DNA of 64,000 nt from Parapedobacter pyrenivorans_A (GCF_041925275.1 NZ_JBHEUZ010000014.1:67068-131067); one strand, 5' to 3'. Numbered from the stretch's first letter, positions 1 to 7,713 are shown. The notes: generated from the letters alone by a model not told the origin. Program-made: numbers and translations.

Positions 1-546
1 GAGCAATACCTCCGTGGCTATTACACGATCAATGGATCGGACCTGTTCATCCATTTTGAAAATGCGTTCTCACCCGCGGCCAATTACTTCGTGAATGCAA
101 AAATCACCGAACGTGGCATCACGTTTCTTTCAATGACCGTTCCCAACAGCCCCAACACGCTGTACGAAGCAGGCTATAACGCCAACCAGATCCAGTTTTC
201 CCGGGTACTCCACGACATCGCCCAGCCCGAGTTTGAGTTGGTCCGTCCTGTGAAGGATGTTATTTACCCGCCACAGTGTTATATCAGCACCGGTTTTGAG
301 TTGCTGGATGGCCGTAAGGAACGAAATCCACTGCATGACGCGCTGTTGGCCAAATACCCCGGGGATGTGACACCCAACGATACGTTGGTTATCACGGCGG
401 TAAATTATACCTATGATTTTGAAAATGAAGACCACGCACGTACGTATACGCTGAAAAAGTGGAAAGGATCGTTAATGAACTACTCCATTACTGAGCGCAT
501 CGGTTTAAACCCGCTGCAGGATTCAAGTACGATCACCACTTGGTAG
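1..546 (+). CDS. Hypothetical protein, 3' part only (5' end outside window)
   Basis: The reading frame is open from base 1 to the TAG at 544-546, so the gene begins upstream of the window and at least 181 residues are visible. A GTG at 91 is in frame, but the protein-like sequence continues upstream of it (reading EQYLRGYYTINGSDLFIHFE from base 1), so it should not be taken as the start. The visible part is rich in Tyr, Asn and Thr with alternating hydrophobic residues, as in a beta-rich secreted or surface domain. No catalytic motif, membrane helix or T9SS tail is visible. I do not recognise the family. The next gene lies on the opposite strand, so this is the last gene of its transcription unit. 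Confidence 0.7.
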   Translation, partial: EQYLRGYYTINGSDLFIHFENAFSPAANYFVNAKITERGITFLSMTVPNSPNTLYEAGYNANQIQFSRVLHDIAQPEFELVRPVKDVIYPPQCYISTGFELLDGRKERNPLHDALLAKYPGDVTPNDTLVITAVNYTYDFENEDHARTYTLKKWKGSLMNYSITERIGLNPLQDSSTITTW

Positions 547-560
547 GCGAAGCTACCTGG

Positions 561-755
561 TTATCGTTTCAGCCTTATGTATAAAATAAGCAGACAAAGT
601 GCCACCGCGATGAAGAAACAGGTGATTCCAAACCGCCGTACCGATTTACGTCCGGCCGCGGGGAGGAAAGATCGGCGGCTATCCCGCGATAGCAGGTAGG
701 TGCACACATACCCACTCCCGAACAAGCCGATGACGAGGAGCCAAACCAGTTTCAT
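561..755 (-). CDS. Small two-helix membrane protein, unknown function
   Basis: This is a 64-residue protein starting at the ATG read from 755 (MKLVWLLVIGLFGSG). A GTG five codons upstream (770) would only add DHTS and is less likely. Residues about 2-24 and 42-62 form two hydrophobic segments separated by a basic loop (SRDSRR, GRKSVRR), and the C-terminus is basic, so it should be an inner-membrane protein with a positively charged cytosolic loop. It converges on the preceding truncated gene with only 14 bases between the stops. I do not recognise a family. The clear two-helix pattern and the lack of a competing frame support it as real, but a chance ORF of this length cannot be excluded. Confidence 0.5.
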   Translation of the reverse strand: MKLVWLLVIGLFGSGYVCTYLLSRDSRRSFLPAAGRKSVRRFGITCFFIAVALCLLILYIRLKR

Positions 756-941
756 CGAAGTATGATCCACTGTTGCATTTACGGCGCTAAAAATAGGTAA
801 AAAGGTTAAGAAAATGAGTGGGAAGTAGATTCTACCGGGTATGGCAAGCTCGCAATTATTTTTATATCTATCGGTTGTAATTTTCGTGCTCCGGCATTTT
901 TTTCCAAAATAATTGTAATTTAGGGAATCGGTAGTACCTGG

Positions 942-2819
942 ATGCCTATGAATACTTATTCAAAATACGTGATGCCGTTTTGGTTGATGGCTTATCTGCT
1001 CAGCACTTCCGTTGCTTTGGCCCAAGCGGATGAAGCCGAGCGTTTGAAGCGAAGCCTCGGCCAGATTACAGATAGTACCGCCTACGTAGACGCATTAAAC
1101 CGGTTAGCCCTGATTTCATACGAGCAAAGTGCGGATACAACCTTCCATTATGCCGTCCGCGCGCGCCAGATTGCCGATCGCCTCCACTATCAAAAGGGGA
1201 GGGCGGATGCGCTCAATAACCTCGGGGTGGTATATGATATCAAGGGAAACCCACAGTTGGCACTGAAATATTACAACGACGCCCATATGGTCTATACCCG
1301 GATTTCCGATACGGTAAACGTGGTACAAACCCTCATGAACATCGGCGGTGTATACCGACAGCTCGGACGGAATGACCGCTCCATCGAATATGTAGAGTCG
1401 GCGCTCGATTTAGGCTATGGGCTCTCGCAGGATTCGATCCTTTCGCTGGTTATCTACAATTATCTGCTTCTTTTCCCCGAACGCACCGGGCAAGCCGAAG
1501 CGGACCGTTACATGCGCGATGCCAGGGAGATAGCCTCCCGTTATAATGATATACGCACCCTTATTGCGCTTGATCACCTCACGGCACAAGCATTGATTGA
1601 CAAGGGAGAGCGCGAATCGGGGCTCGCCGTGTGGGACGGTGTGATAAACCAGGCCATAGAAAAGCGGCTTTATTACGTAAGTATGGATATGCTGGTTGGA
1701 ATCGGTGATCTTGTGGCAACCGATGATCCCGCACGTGCCGCAGCCTACTACAGCCGCGGGCTGGATATTGCCGATAGCCTCGACTACCTTTTCTATAGCA
1801 AGGTGATGGCCCGCAAGCTGTACGACCTGTATACAACGATTAACGAACCTGCCGAGGCAAGCCATTACAGCCGGTTGCTGGTAGGGCTATATGACAAGCA
1901 GGAACTATTGGATAATACCGCAAACATCGATTACGTCGACTATGCTATCAAAGAACAGCAACTGGAGCGATTGGAGGAAAAATCCCGCAGCCAGACCTTT
2001 TTCCTGTTGCTCGCCCTATTGGGGTGTGTGTTGGCTGTGGGGATCATATTGGCTATCCGCCAAACGCTTCGCGTGAGCCGGCGGCTGAATGCGCGGATCG
2101 TGGCGCAGAACCTGCACTTGCAGAAAACGTTGGATGCGTTGGAACAGAGCCAAGCTGAGAACAGCCGCATCATGGATGTGGTGGCGCACGACTTGCGGAA
2201 CCCCATCGGTGCAATCAGCTCCGCGGCATCCATGCTTCTGGAAATGGGTGGCGGTATGGAGCACGAGCGGAAAATGCTCGAACTGATCCGCAAGTCCGCA
2301 ACGGATTCCCTCGGACTCGTAACCGGCCTGCTCGAAGTAAACAAGCAGGCGGCCGATATGCCGAAAGAATCGGTGGACCTCGACGAACTCCTCCGCTATT
2401 GCGTGGACCTTATGCAAAGCAAGGCCGTGGCAAAGCAACAAGACATTGCGCTACGAAGTAGGTCCGTAACCATCATTGCCAACCGCGAGAAGCTGTGGCG
2501 GGTAGTCAGCAACCTCATTGCCAACGCCATCAAGTTTAGTCCGCCGGGTGGGCAAATCGACGTGCTGCTCCGCGTGAATCCGAACGGCGTGCGGATATCG
2601 GTGAAAGACCGGGGTATAGGCATACCCGAACACCTCCGTGCCAAGGTTTTTGATATGTTTACCGAAGCGAAGCGGCCCGGCACCGACGGCGAACAGCCGT
2701 TCGGTTTGGGGTTGGCGATTTCCAAGCACATCGTGGAAGCACACGGGGGCCGTATCTGGTTTGAAAGCAATGCAGACAACGAACCGGGTACCACGTTCTT
2801 TTTGGAATTGCCCCATTGA
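942..2819 (+). CDS. TPR-containing sensor histidine kinase
   Basis: This is a 625-residue membrane sensor kinase. Residues 1-29 look like a signal peptide ending in ALAQA. Residues about 45-320 are TPR-like helical repeats (for example ALNNLGVVYDIKGNPQLALK at 90-109), expected to be periplasmic. A single membrane helix follows at about 352-372, then a short coiled coil. The H-box is MDVVAHDLRNP with His416 as the probable phospho-acceptor. The HATPase domain shows an N-box (NLIANAIKFS, about 524-533), G1 (DRGIGIP, 556-562) and G2 (GLGLAISKHI, 588-597). Unlike many Bacteroidota hybrid sensors it has no receiver or DNA-binding output domain, and no response regulator lies nearby, so it is an orphan kinase. 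ATG at 942 is used; ATG 948 is an equally possible start. Confidence 0.9.
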   Translation: MPMNTYSKYVMPFWLMAYLLSTSVALAQADEAERLKRSLGQITDSTAYVDALNRLALISYEQSADTTFHYAVRARQIADRLHYQKGRADALNNLGVVYDIKGNPQLALKYYNDAHMVYTRISDTVNVVQTLMNIGGVYRQLGRNDRSIEYVESALDLGYGLSQDSILSLVIYNYLLLFPERTGQAEADRYMRDAREIASRYNDIRTLIALDHLTAQALIDKGERESGLAVWDGVINQAIEKRLYYVSMDMLVGIGDLVATDDPARAAAYYSRGLDIADSLDYLFYSKVMARKLYDLYTTINEPAEASHYSRLLVGLYDKQELLDNTANIDYVDYAIKEQQLERLEEKSRSQTFFLLLALLGCVLAVGIILAIRQTLRVSRRLNARIVAQNLHLQKTLDALEQSQAENSRIMDVVAHDLRNPIGAISSAASMLLEMGGGMEHERKMLELIRKSATDSLGLVTGLLEVNKQAADMPKESVDLDELLRYCVDLMQSKAVAKQQDIALRSRSVTIIANREKLWRVVSNLIANAIKFSPPGGQIDVLLRVNPNGVRISVKDRGIGIPEHLRAKVFDMFTEAKRPGTDGEQPFGLGLAISKHIVEAHGGRIWFESNADNEPGTTFFLELPH

Positions 2820-2871
2820 CCCGAAGCCATCGGTTGAAATGCAACGGAAATGAAACCGTCATGGTTTTCGA

Positions 2872-2917
2872 GAATCACACACGGGAATGATAAAACGATG
2901 ACAGCTTCATCGTCCTT
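2872..2917. repeat. Dispersed intergenic element, copy 1
   Basis: About 46 bp beginning GAATCACACACGGGA and containing AGCTTCATCG. It closely matches the sequence at 41108-41152, 38 kb away: the cores ATCACACACGGGA and GCTTCATCG are identical and the part between differs by a few substitutions and two one-base gaps. It lies in the gap after the histidine kinase gene. Its function is unknown. Confidence 0.55.
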
Positions 2918-2969
2918 GGAGAAAAAATAGACAGATGAAAAAATATGTTTAAAGAAGCAGAAAAAACCT

Positions 2970-2977
2970 TACCTTTG
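2970..2977 (+). promoter_or_regulatory. -7 promoter element upstream of carA
   Basis: TACCTTTG matches the Bacteroidota sigma-ABfr -7 consensus TAnnTTTG. It lies about 165 bp before carA, which would give a leader RNA of roughly 155-160 nt containing the hairpins noted downstream. Confidence 0.5.
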
Positions 2978-3069
2978 TCCCTCGTGAAATTTAGCGTACA
3001 CTGCTATCAGACGAAATCTCCAAAACCCGGAAACCTTTCCGATGTATGTCGCATTTCTGATTGTATTTG

Positions 3070-3089
3070 GCCCGTAGAGGGCTTTTTTT
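3070..3089 (+). terminator. Terminator-like hairpin in the carA leader (possible attenuator)
   Basis: A GCCC/GGGC stem (3070-3073 and 3079-3082) with loop GTAGA is followed by seven T residues. It sits between the proposed promoter (2970) and the carA start (3143). A second hairpin, CGGAA with TTCCG, lies just upstream near 3026-3039. The short stem would make a weak terminator, which fits an attenuator; it could also simply be the end of an upstream transcript. Confidence 0.45.
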
Positions 3090-3142
3090 ATGGCTGTGGG
3101 CTAGATGACTAACGGACACTACAACACTATTAATAACGACGA

Positions 3143-4264
3143 ATGACGAATTACAGCAAGCTACCGGCCATCTTGTTACTGGAAGACGGAACTGTTTACC
3201 ATGGCAAGGCAGCCGGAAAGATCGGCACCACCACGGGCGAAATCTGTTTCAATACCGGCACCACAGGCTATCAGGAGATTTTTACGGATCCTTCCTATTA
3301 TGGGCAGATCATGGTGACGACCAACGCCCATATCGGCAATTACGGGATTGCCAATGATGAGTCTGAATCCCACCAGATCCAGATTGCCGGCTTGGTATGC
3401 AAAAACTACAGCGTGAACTACAGCCGCAACCAGGCGGATTCGTCCATCCAAACGTATTTCGAAGACGGAAACCTCGTTGGCATCTCCGATATCGACACGC
3501 GGTCACTTGTACGCCACATCCGCAACAAGGGTGCGATGAATGCCATCATCTCCTCGGAGGTATTGGACGTGGAAGAATTGAAAAGGAAACTGGATGGGGT
3601 TCCTTCCATGGCGGGTTTGGAGCTGTCGTCGGTAGTAACCACCGAAACCCCGTACTATTATGGCAATGAAGAAGCACCCTTGCGTTTGGCGGTGCTCGAT
3701 CTGGGCATAAAGCGCAATATCCTGCGCAACTTTGATGCGCGCAAGGTATACGCCAAGGTATTCCCGGCAAAAACACCTTTCGCGGAGATGGAGGCGTGGG
3801 GGGCCGATGGGTACTTCGTCTCTAACGGGCCGGGAGATCCGGCAGCGATGGATTATGCCGTGCAGACGATGAAAGCTATCCTGGCTTCAGACAAACCGTT
3901 GTTCGGCATCTGCTTGGGCCACCAGTTGCTGGCACTGGCCAACGGCATACGCACCACCAAAATGTTCAACGGGCACCGCGGTATCAACCACCCGGTAAAG
4001 AACATCATCGAAAACCGGTGTGAAATCACCAGCCAGAACCATGGGTTCGGCGTTGTAGCCGAAGACATCGAAAAATCCGACAAGGTAGAAATCACCCATG
4101 TAAATCTCAATGACCATTCCATCGAAGGCATACGCGTAAAAGGCAAGAACGCATTTTCGGTACAATACCACCCCGAGTCTTCGCCGGGTCCGCACGACTC
4201 GCGTTACCTGTTTGATGAGTTCGTGCGGTTGATGGAGAATGGAAAGCCCGTATCAGCGAGCTAA
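3143..4264 (+). CDS. carA: Carbamoyl-phosphate synthase small subunit
   Basis: This 373-residue glutaminase subunit releases ammonia from glutamine for the large subunit CarB, supplying carbamoyl phosphate to pyrimidine and arginine synthesis. The N-terminal CPSase domain contains the FNTGTTGYQEIFTDPSYYGQ motif. The class I amidotransferase domain follows, with nucleophile Cys257 in GICLGHQ and His343/Glu345 in QYHPESSPGP. Its length is normal for the family. In many related genomes carA follows rplQ in the ribosomal protein cluster and precedes eno; here eno follows but a histidine kinase precedes, so the upstream side appears rearranged (recalled gene order, not checked). carB is not in the window. 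The leader holds a terminator-like hairpin that may make expression conditional. Confidence 0.97.
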   Translation: MTNYSKLPAILLLEDGTVYHGKAAGKIGTTTGEICFNTGTTGYQEIFTDPSYYGQIMVTTNAHIGNYGIANDESESHQIQIAGLVCKNYSVNYSRNQADSSIQTYFEDGNLVGISDIDTRSLVRHIRNKGAMNAIISSEVLDVEELKRKLDGVPSMAGLELSSVVTTETPYYYGNEEAPLRLAVLDLGIKRNILRNFDARKVYAKVFPAKTPFAEMEAWGADGYFVSNGPGDPAAMDYAVQTMKAILASDKPLFGICLGHQLLALANGIRTTKMFNGHRGINHPVKNIIENRCEITSQNHGFGVVAEDIEKSDKVEITHVNLNDHSIEGIRVKGKNAFSVQYHPESSPGPHDSRYLFDEFVRLMENGKPVSAS

Positions 4265-4266
4265 CG

Positions 4267-4298
4267 TTTGGCAGGTAAGGTAGAAAAAGCTATATTTG
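4267..4298 (+). promoter_or_regulatory. Promoter of eno (-33 TTTG and -7 TATATTTG)
   Basis: TTTG at 4267-4270 and TATATTTG at 4291-4298 are separated by 20 bp, the textbook spacing for Bacteroidota promoters. A 15-bp palindrome, GTGTAAT-G-ATTACAC, lies at 4316-4330, just downstream of the expected start of transcription, and could be an operator. eno therefore has its own promoter besides any read-through from carA. Confidence 0.65.
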
Positions 4299-4394
4299 CC
4301 ATGGAAAGCCCATTGGTGTAATGATTACACTAAGAGTGGCGCGGTAAGGATTTAAGTAAGAATACTAACGATTGAATACTAAAGATTAAAATAC

Positions 4395-5687
4395 ATGAGC
4401 TTAATCATCGACGTACATGCGCGGCAGATATTGGATTCGCGCGGTAACCCCACCATCGAGGTGGACGTAACCACTGAAAACGGTTTTGTAGGCCGTGCAG
4501 CCGTTCCTTCCGGTGCCTCCACAGGCGTGCACGAGGCCGTGGAATTGCGGGATGGCGACAAGGCCACCTACCTGGGCAAAGGCGTGCTGAAAGCTGTCGA
4601 AAATGTAAATACTAAAATCGCGGACGCGCTGCAGGGCATTGATGTGTTTGAGCAGAACGCCATCGACAAAGTGATGATCGACCTCGACGGCACGGAAAAC
4701 AAAGGCAACTTGGGGGCCAATGCCATCCTTGGTGTTTCGTTGGCGGTAGCCAAGGCGGCGGCGCAAGAAAGCCGTCAGCCCCTATACCGTTACATCGGCG
4801 GGGTCAATGCCAATACCTTGCCTATCCCGATGATGAATATCATCAACGGTGGTTCGCATTCGGATGCGCCTATTGCTTTCCAGGAGTTTATGATTATGCC
4901 TGCCGGTGCTCCGTCGTTTTCGGAGGCGCTGCGGTGGGGCACGGAAGTGTTCCATAACCTCAAGAAAATCCTGCACGACAGGGGGCTTTCCACCGCCGTA
5001 GGGGATGAAGGTGGTTTTGCACCTACTTTCGAAGGTACGGAAGATGCTATTGAAACGGTTTTGAAAGCCATCGAAACGGCCGGCTACACGCCGGGTAGCG
5101 ACATTTACCTGGCACTCGATTGTGCGTCGTCCGAATTTTATAAGGACGGTAAATACGATTATACCAAATTTGAAGGCGATAAGGGCGCGGTACGCAGTAG
5201 CGAAGAGCAAGCAGCTTACTTGGCCGAACTTACGGGCAAATATCCCATCATTTCCATCGAAGACGGTATGGCGGAAGACGATTGGGCGGGTTGGAAGTTG
5301 CTGACGGATAAGATAGGTGCCACGGTACAGCTGGTAGGTGACGATTTATTCGTTACGAATACGAAGCGCCTGCAGCAAGGCATCGACACCCATACGGCAA
5401 ATTCCATCTTGGTGAAGGTTAATCAAATCGGATCGCTGACCGAAACCATCAACGCGGTGTCATTGGCCCAAACGAGCGGTTACACCTCGGTGATGAGCCA
5501 CCGAAGTGGCGAGACAGAAGACTATACCATCGCTGACTTGGCCGTGGCCCTCAATTGCGGGCAAATCAAGACCGGCTCTGCATCGCGTTCCGATCGGATC
5601 GCCAAATACAATCAATTACTCCGCATCGAGGAGGAGTTGGGCAGCAACGCGCGGTTCTTGGGAAAGAACTTTAAGTTCGCGAAGTAA
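4395..5687 (+). CDS. eno: Enolase (phosphopyruvate hydratase)
   Basis: This 430-residue glycolytic enzyme interconverts 2-phosphoglycerate and phosphoenolpyruvate in the cytosol with Mg2+. The N-terminal domain begins IIDVHARQILDSRGNPTIEV and contains the mobile-loop sequence PSGASTG. The barrel carries the metal ligands in LALDCASSEF and SIEDGMAEDDW, then QLVGDDLFVTN, the catalytic Lys in NSILVKVNQIGS, and the enolase signature MSHRSGETED. The length is typical. It is separated from carA by 130 bp that contain a full promoter and is followed by a strong terminator. Confidence 0.98.
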   Translation: MSLIIDVHARQILDSRGNPTIEVDVTTENGFVGRAAVPSGASTGVHEAVELRDGDKATYLGKGVLKAVENVNTKIADALQGIDVFEQNAIDKVMIDLDGTENKGNLGANAILGVSLAVAKAAAQESRQPLYRYIGGVNANTLPIPMMNIINGGSHSDAPIAFQEFMIMPAGAPSFSEALRWGTEVFHNLKKILHDRGLSTAVGDEGGFAPTFEGTEDAIETVLKAIETAGYTPGSDIYLALDCASSEFYKDGKYDYTKFEGDKGAVRSSEEQAAYLAELTGKYPIISIEDGMAEDDWAGWKLLTDKIGATVQLVGDDLFVTNTKRLQQGIDTHTANSILVKVNQIGSLTETINAVSLAQTSGYTSVMSHRSGETEDYTIADLAVALNCGQIKTGSASRSDRIAKYNQLLRIEEELGSNARFLGKNFKFAK

Positions 5688-5710
5688 TCATACCATATAT
5701 CAATGATCGT

Positions 5711-5744
5711 AAAGGGAGGCCGCGGATGGGTCTCCCTTTTCTGT
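5711..5744 (+). terminator. Rho-independent terminator after eno
   Basis: AAAGGGAG (5711-5718) pairs with CTCCCTTT (5732-5739), and the run of T continues past the stem. It starts 23 bp after the eno stop codon. Confidence 0.75.
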
Positions 5745-5798
5745 TTGCGCAGCATGCCAAACCAATTGACAAATTGCTTGCATATAAAAAAAAATACC

Positions 5799-5806
5799 TA
5801 AGTTTG
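5799..5806 (+). promoter_or_regulatory. -7 element immediately before the FtsB-like gene
   Basis: TAAGTTTG matches TAnnTTTG and ends only five bases before the ATG at 5812. A weak -33 (ATTG at 5773-5776) precedes it. The expected transcription start falls on or next to the ATG, suggesting a leaderless or nearly leaderless mRNA. Confidence 0.6.
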
Positions 5807-5811
5807 TGTGC

Positions 5812-6111
5812 ATGGAACGTTTCCTGAGCGCTGTACGCAACAAATACCTGATCGCAGTCGTGGCATTCTCGGTATGGATGCTGTTTTTCGACCGGCATGA
5901 CGTAGCTACCCAATACGATTATTATAGCCAACTGAAAGGCCTTCAGGCGGAACGAGCGTTTTACACCACGGAGATAGAACGGATAACCAAAGCCATACAC
6001 GACCTAAATACCAACCCCCAGGAACAGCAACGCGTAGCCCGCGAGCGCTACCAGATGAAGAAAGACAACGAAGATGTTTTCGTGATTGTAGAGGAAGTCG
6101 TAAGTCAATAG
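5812..6111 (+). CDS. FtsB/DivIC-family septum formation initiator
   Basis: This is a 99-residue bitopic membrane protein. A short cytosolic stretch (MERFLSAVRNKY) is followed by one membrane helix (about 13-28, LIAVVAFSVWMLFF), then a periplasmic coiled coil (about 38-70, SQLKGLQAERAFYTTEIERI) and a tail ending ARERYQMKKDNEDVFVIVEE, as in FtsB/DivIC proteins that bridge the divisome. The ATG at 5812 is preferred to the GTG at 5806 because that GTG is part of the -7 promoter element. The last codons (VVSQ) are written by the first copy of a 14-bp intergenic repeat, so that repeat appears to have invaded or been recruited into the 3' end. It is preceded by eno, a common neighbour in this phylum. 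Confidence 0.85.
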   Translation: MERFLSAVRNKYLIAVVAFSVWMLFFDRHDVATQYDYYSQLKGLQAERAFYTTEIERITKAIHDLNTNPQEQQRVARERYQMKKDNEDVFVIVEEVVSQ

Positions 6112-6163
6112 TCGTAAGTCATAAGTCAATAGCCGTAAGTCATTAGTCGACTAATGACCTACG
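6097..6163. repeat. 14-bp repeat cluster (GTCGTAAGTCAATA-like) ending in a palindrome
   Basis: Three or four degenerate copies of GTCGTAAGTCAWTA begin inside the 3' end of the FtsB-like gene. They run into a near-perfect 30-bp palindrome at 6134-6163 whose core is CATTAGTCGACTAATG. The cluster lies between converging genes. The same unit recurs at 18578-18629. The palindrome could act as a bidirectional terminator, although no long T run follows. Confidence 0.65.
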
Positions 6164-6182
6164 ACTAAAGAAGACCTACGCC

Positions 6183-7079
6183 TTAAAACTTATACGTAAT
6201 CCCTGCCCCGAATACCTGCCGTACCTGCAGGGTGGGACGTTCCGAACCTGGAACGAACGCGCCGTTTTCCTGGCGTGGGATGAGCGTGTTGTCGTCATAG
6301 ATGAGCTGCAGACCGCCGTTTACGGAGATATAATCGTTTACCTTCATAAACAGGTTAAGCGTATAGTCCACATCCACGTTCTGCGGATCTTCCAGGTAGT
6401 TCGAGTACAGTTTGAGGATGTTTTCCACACTGATGTTTTCCATCAGGTTGGCTTTGTAGTACGCATCGAACGAAGCACCGAACTCAAACCGGGATGTCGA
6501 TCCGGGGTCGACCCCGAAAGCCCCCTGTGCCGAAAGGTCGTCATGCGTTACGAAAATGAAACGGGCTGCCGCAGGAGAGAGGTTGAACCGGAAGTTGTCG
6601 GATTTCTTGTAGGCGAAACCGGGGCCGAAGCTGAGGTATGCCGGTGCGAAGGCAGTCGAAATCAGCGTACTGTTATTGTCGGCATCGTATTGGAAGCCAT
6701 CGGCAAATTGCGTGTTGAAGTTCAGGTAGAAGGTATACAGCCAATGTTCGGTCGCTTCATAGCCAAGCAGGCTGTTCAGCACGAACCGGTCGTCGTTCTT
6801 GCGCCAGCCGATTGATTTCTGCTTGGTAAGGCCGTAGGCGGCGATGACTTTGTTGTCCCAACTCCACTTGTCTTTCTTGTAGTTGAAGTCGTAATTGAAA
6901 ATCAAGTTGGCCGCGAACGAGTTGATACCGCCGGCGGCCCAGTTGGAAAAGGAGCTCTGGTTGAGCAGCAGCGTGTTTTCGCCTGACACCCGCCAGCTGG
7001 TGTCTGCGGAAGTTTCTTGGGCCCGGGCATACCAAACCATAGCCAGCGCTATGCAAAGCAAGGATAGTGTTTTTTTCAT
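6183..7079 (-). CDS. DUF3078-like outer-membrane beta-barrel protein
   Basis: This is a 298-residue protein with a signal peptide (MKKTLSLLCIALAMVWYARAQ). The rest is regularly spaced amphipathic strands rich in Asn, Tyr and Phe, ending in a terminal Phe (GAGITYKF), the hallmark of an outer-membrane barrel. The motif LLLNQSSFSNWAAGGINSFA is typical of the DUF3078 family of Bacteroidota as I recall it. Function is unknown; porin or surface-structure roles are guesses. It is divergent from rlmH with 73 bp between the start codons, and it converges on the FtsB-like gene. Confidence 0.85.
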   Translation of the reverse strand: MKKTLSLLCIALAMVWYARAQETSADTSWRVSGENTLLLNQSSFSNWAAGGINSFAANLIFNYDFNYKKDKWSWDNKVIAAYGLTKQKSIGWRKNDDRFVLNSLLGYEATEHWLYTFYLNFNTQFADGFQYDADNNSTLISTAFAPAYLSFGPGFAYKKSDNFRFNLSPAAARFIFVTHDDLSAQGAFGVDPGSTSRFEFGASFDAYYKANLMENISVENILKLYSNYLEDPQNVDVDYTLNLFMKVNDYISVNGGLQLIYDDNTLIPRQENGAFVPGSERPTLQVRQVFGAGITYKF

Positions 7080-7140
7080 GATTGTGATAAGATATGTTTA
7101 AAATTGCCTACAGAAAAACAAAAGGGATGCCAAAATTGCC

Positions 7141-7148
7141 TAAGTTTG
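7141..7148 (+). promoter_or_regulatory. -7 element immediately before rlmH
   Basis: TAAGTTTG ends four bases before the rlmH ATG at 7153, so the transcript would start at or near the start codon. No convincing -33 element is seen at the usual distance. Confidence 0.6.
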
Positions 7149-7152
7149 CTAC

Positions 7153-7626
7153 ATGCGTATAACCCTGTTGTGTGTGGGCAAAACAGACGATGGCCAGCTA
7201 GCTACGGTTGTTGATAAATTCCAGCAGCGGCTGAAACACTACATACCGTTCAGTATGGTTAGCATTCCCGATGTGAAGAACACAAAGCACCTGCGTGCAG
7301 ACCAGCAACGAGCCAAGGAAGGGGTAGCCATACTCAAATACTTGTCGCCCGGCGATCACGTGGTATTACTGGACGAACGGGGGAAGGAATACCGTTCGGT
7401 CGACTTTGCCACGTACCTCAATAAGCTGATGGTGGGCAGTGTGCAGCATGTGGTGTTTGTGGTCGGTGGACCCTATGGTTTTGATGAAGCGATCTATGAA
7501 CGCTCCAATAGCCGGATTTCACTTTCGAGAATGACCTTTTCGCATCAAATGGTGCGGCTGTTTTTTGTGGAGCAGCTCTACCGGGCTTTCACCATCCTGA
7601 AAGGGGAACCGTATCATCATGAGTGA
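7153..7626 (+). CDS. rlmH: 23S rRNA (pseudouridine-1915-N3)-methyltransferase
   Basis: This is a 157-residue SPOUT-class methyltransferase that modifies pseudouridine 1915 in helix 69 of 23S rRNA on the assembled ribosome. It starts MRITLLCVGKTDDGQL and has the knotted C-terminal SAM-binding segment: VVGGPYGFDEAIYERSNSRI, then LSRMTFSHQMVRLFFVEQLY and the conserved end ILKGEPYHHE. The length is exactly that expected for the family. The ATG at 7153 is the only sensible start and lies four bases after the promoter -7 element. Confidence 0.97.
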   Translation: MRITLLCVGKTDDGQLATVVDKFQQRLKHYIPFSMVSIPDVKNTKHLRADQQRAKEGVAILKYLSPGDHVVLLDERGKEYRSVDFATYLNKLMVGSVQHVVFVVGGPYGFDEAIYERSNSRISLSRMTFSHQMVRLFFVEQLYRAFTILKGEPYHHE

Positions 7627-7713
7627 GCCGTGGTTTGTGGCCAATGCGTATGGAATTGAGGGTGTTTCCGCATCCAAACAAATAGGAAGAAACAATTGTT
7701 AACTAATCAGCTC

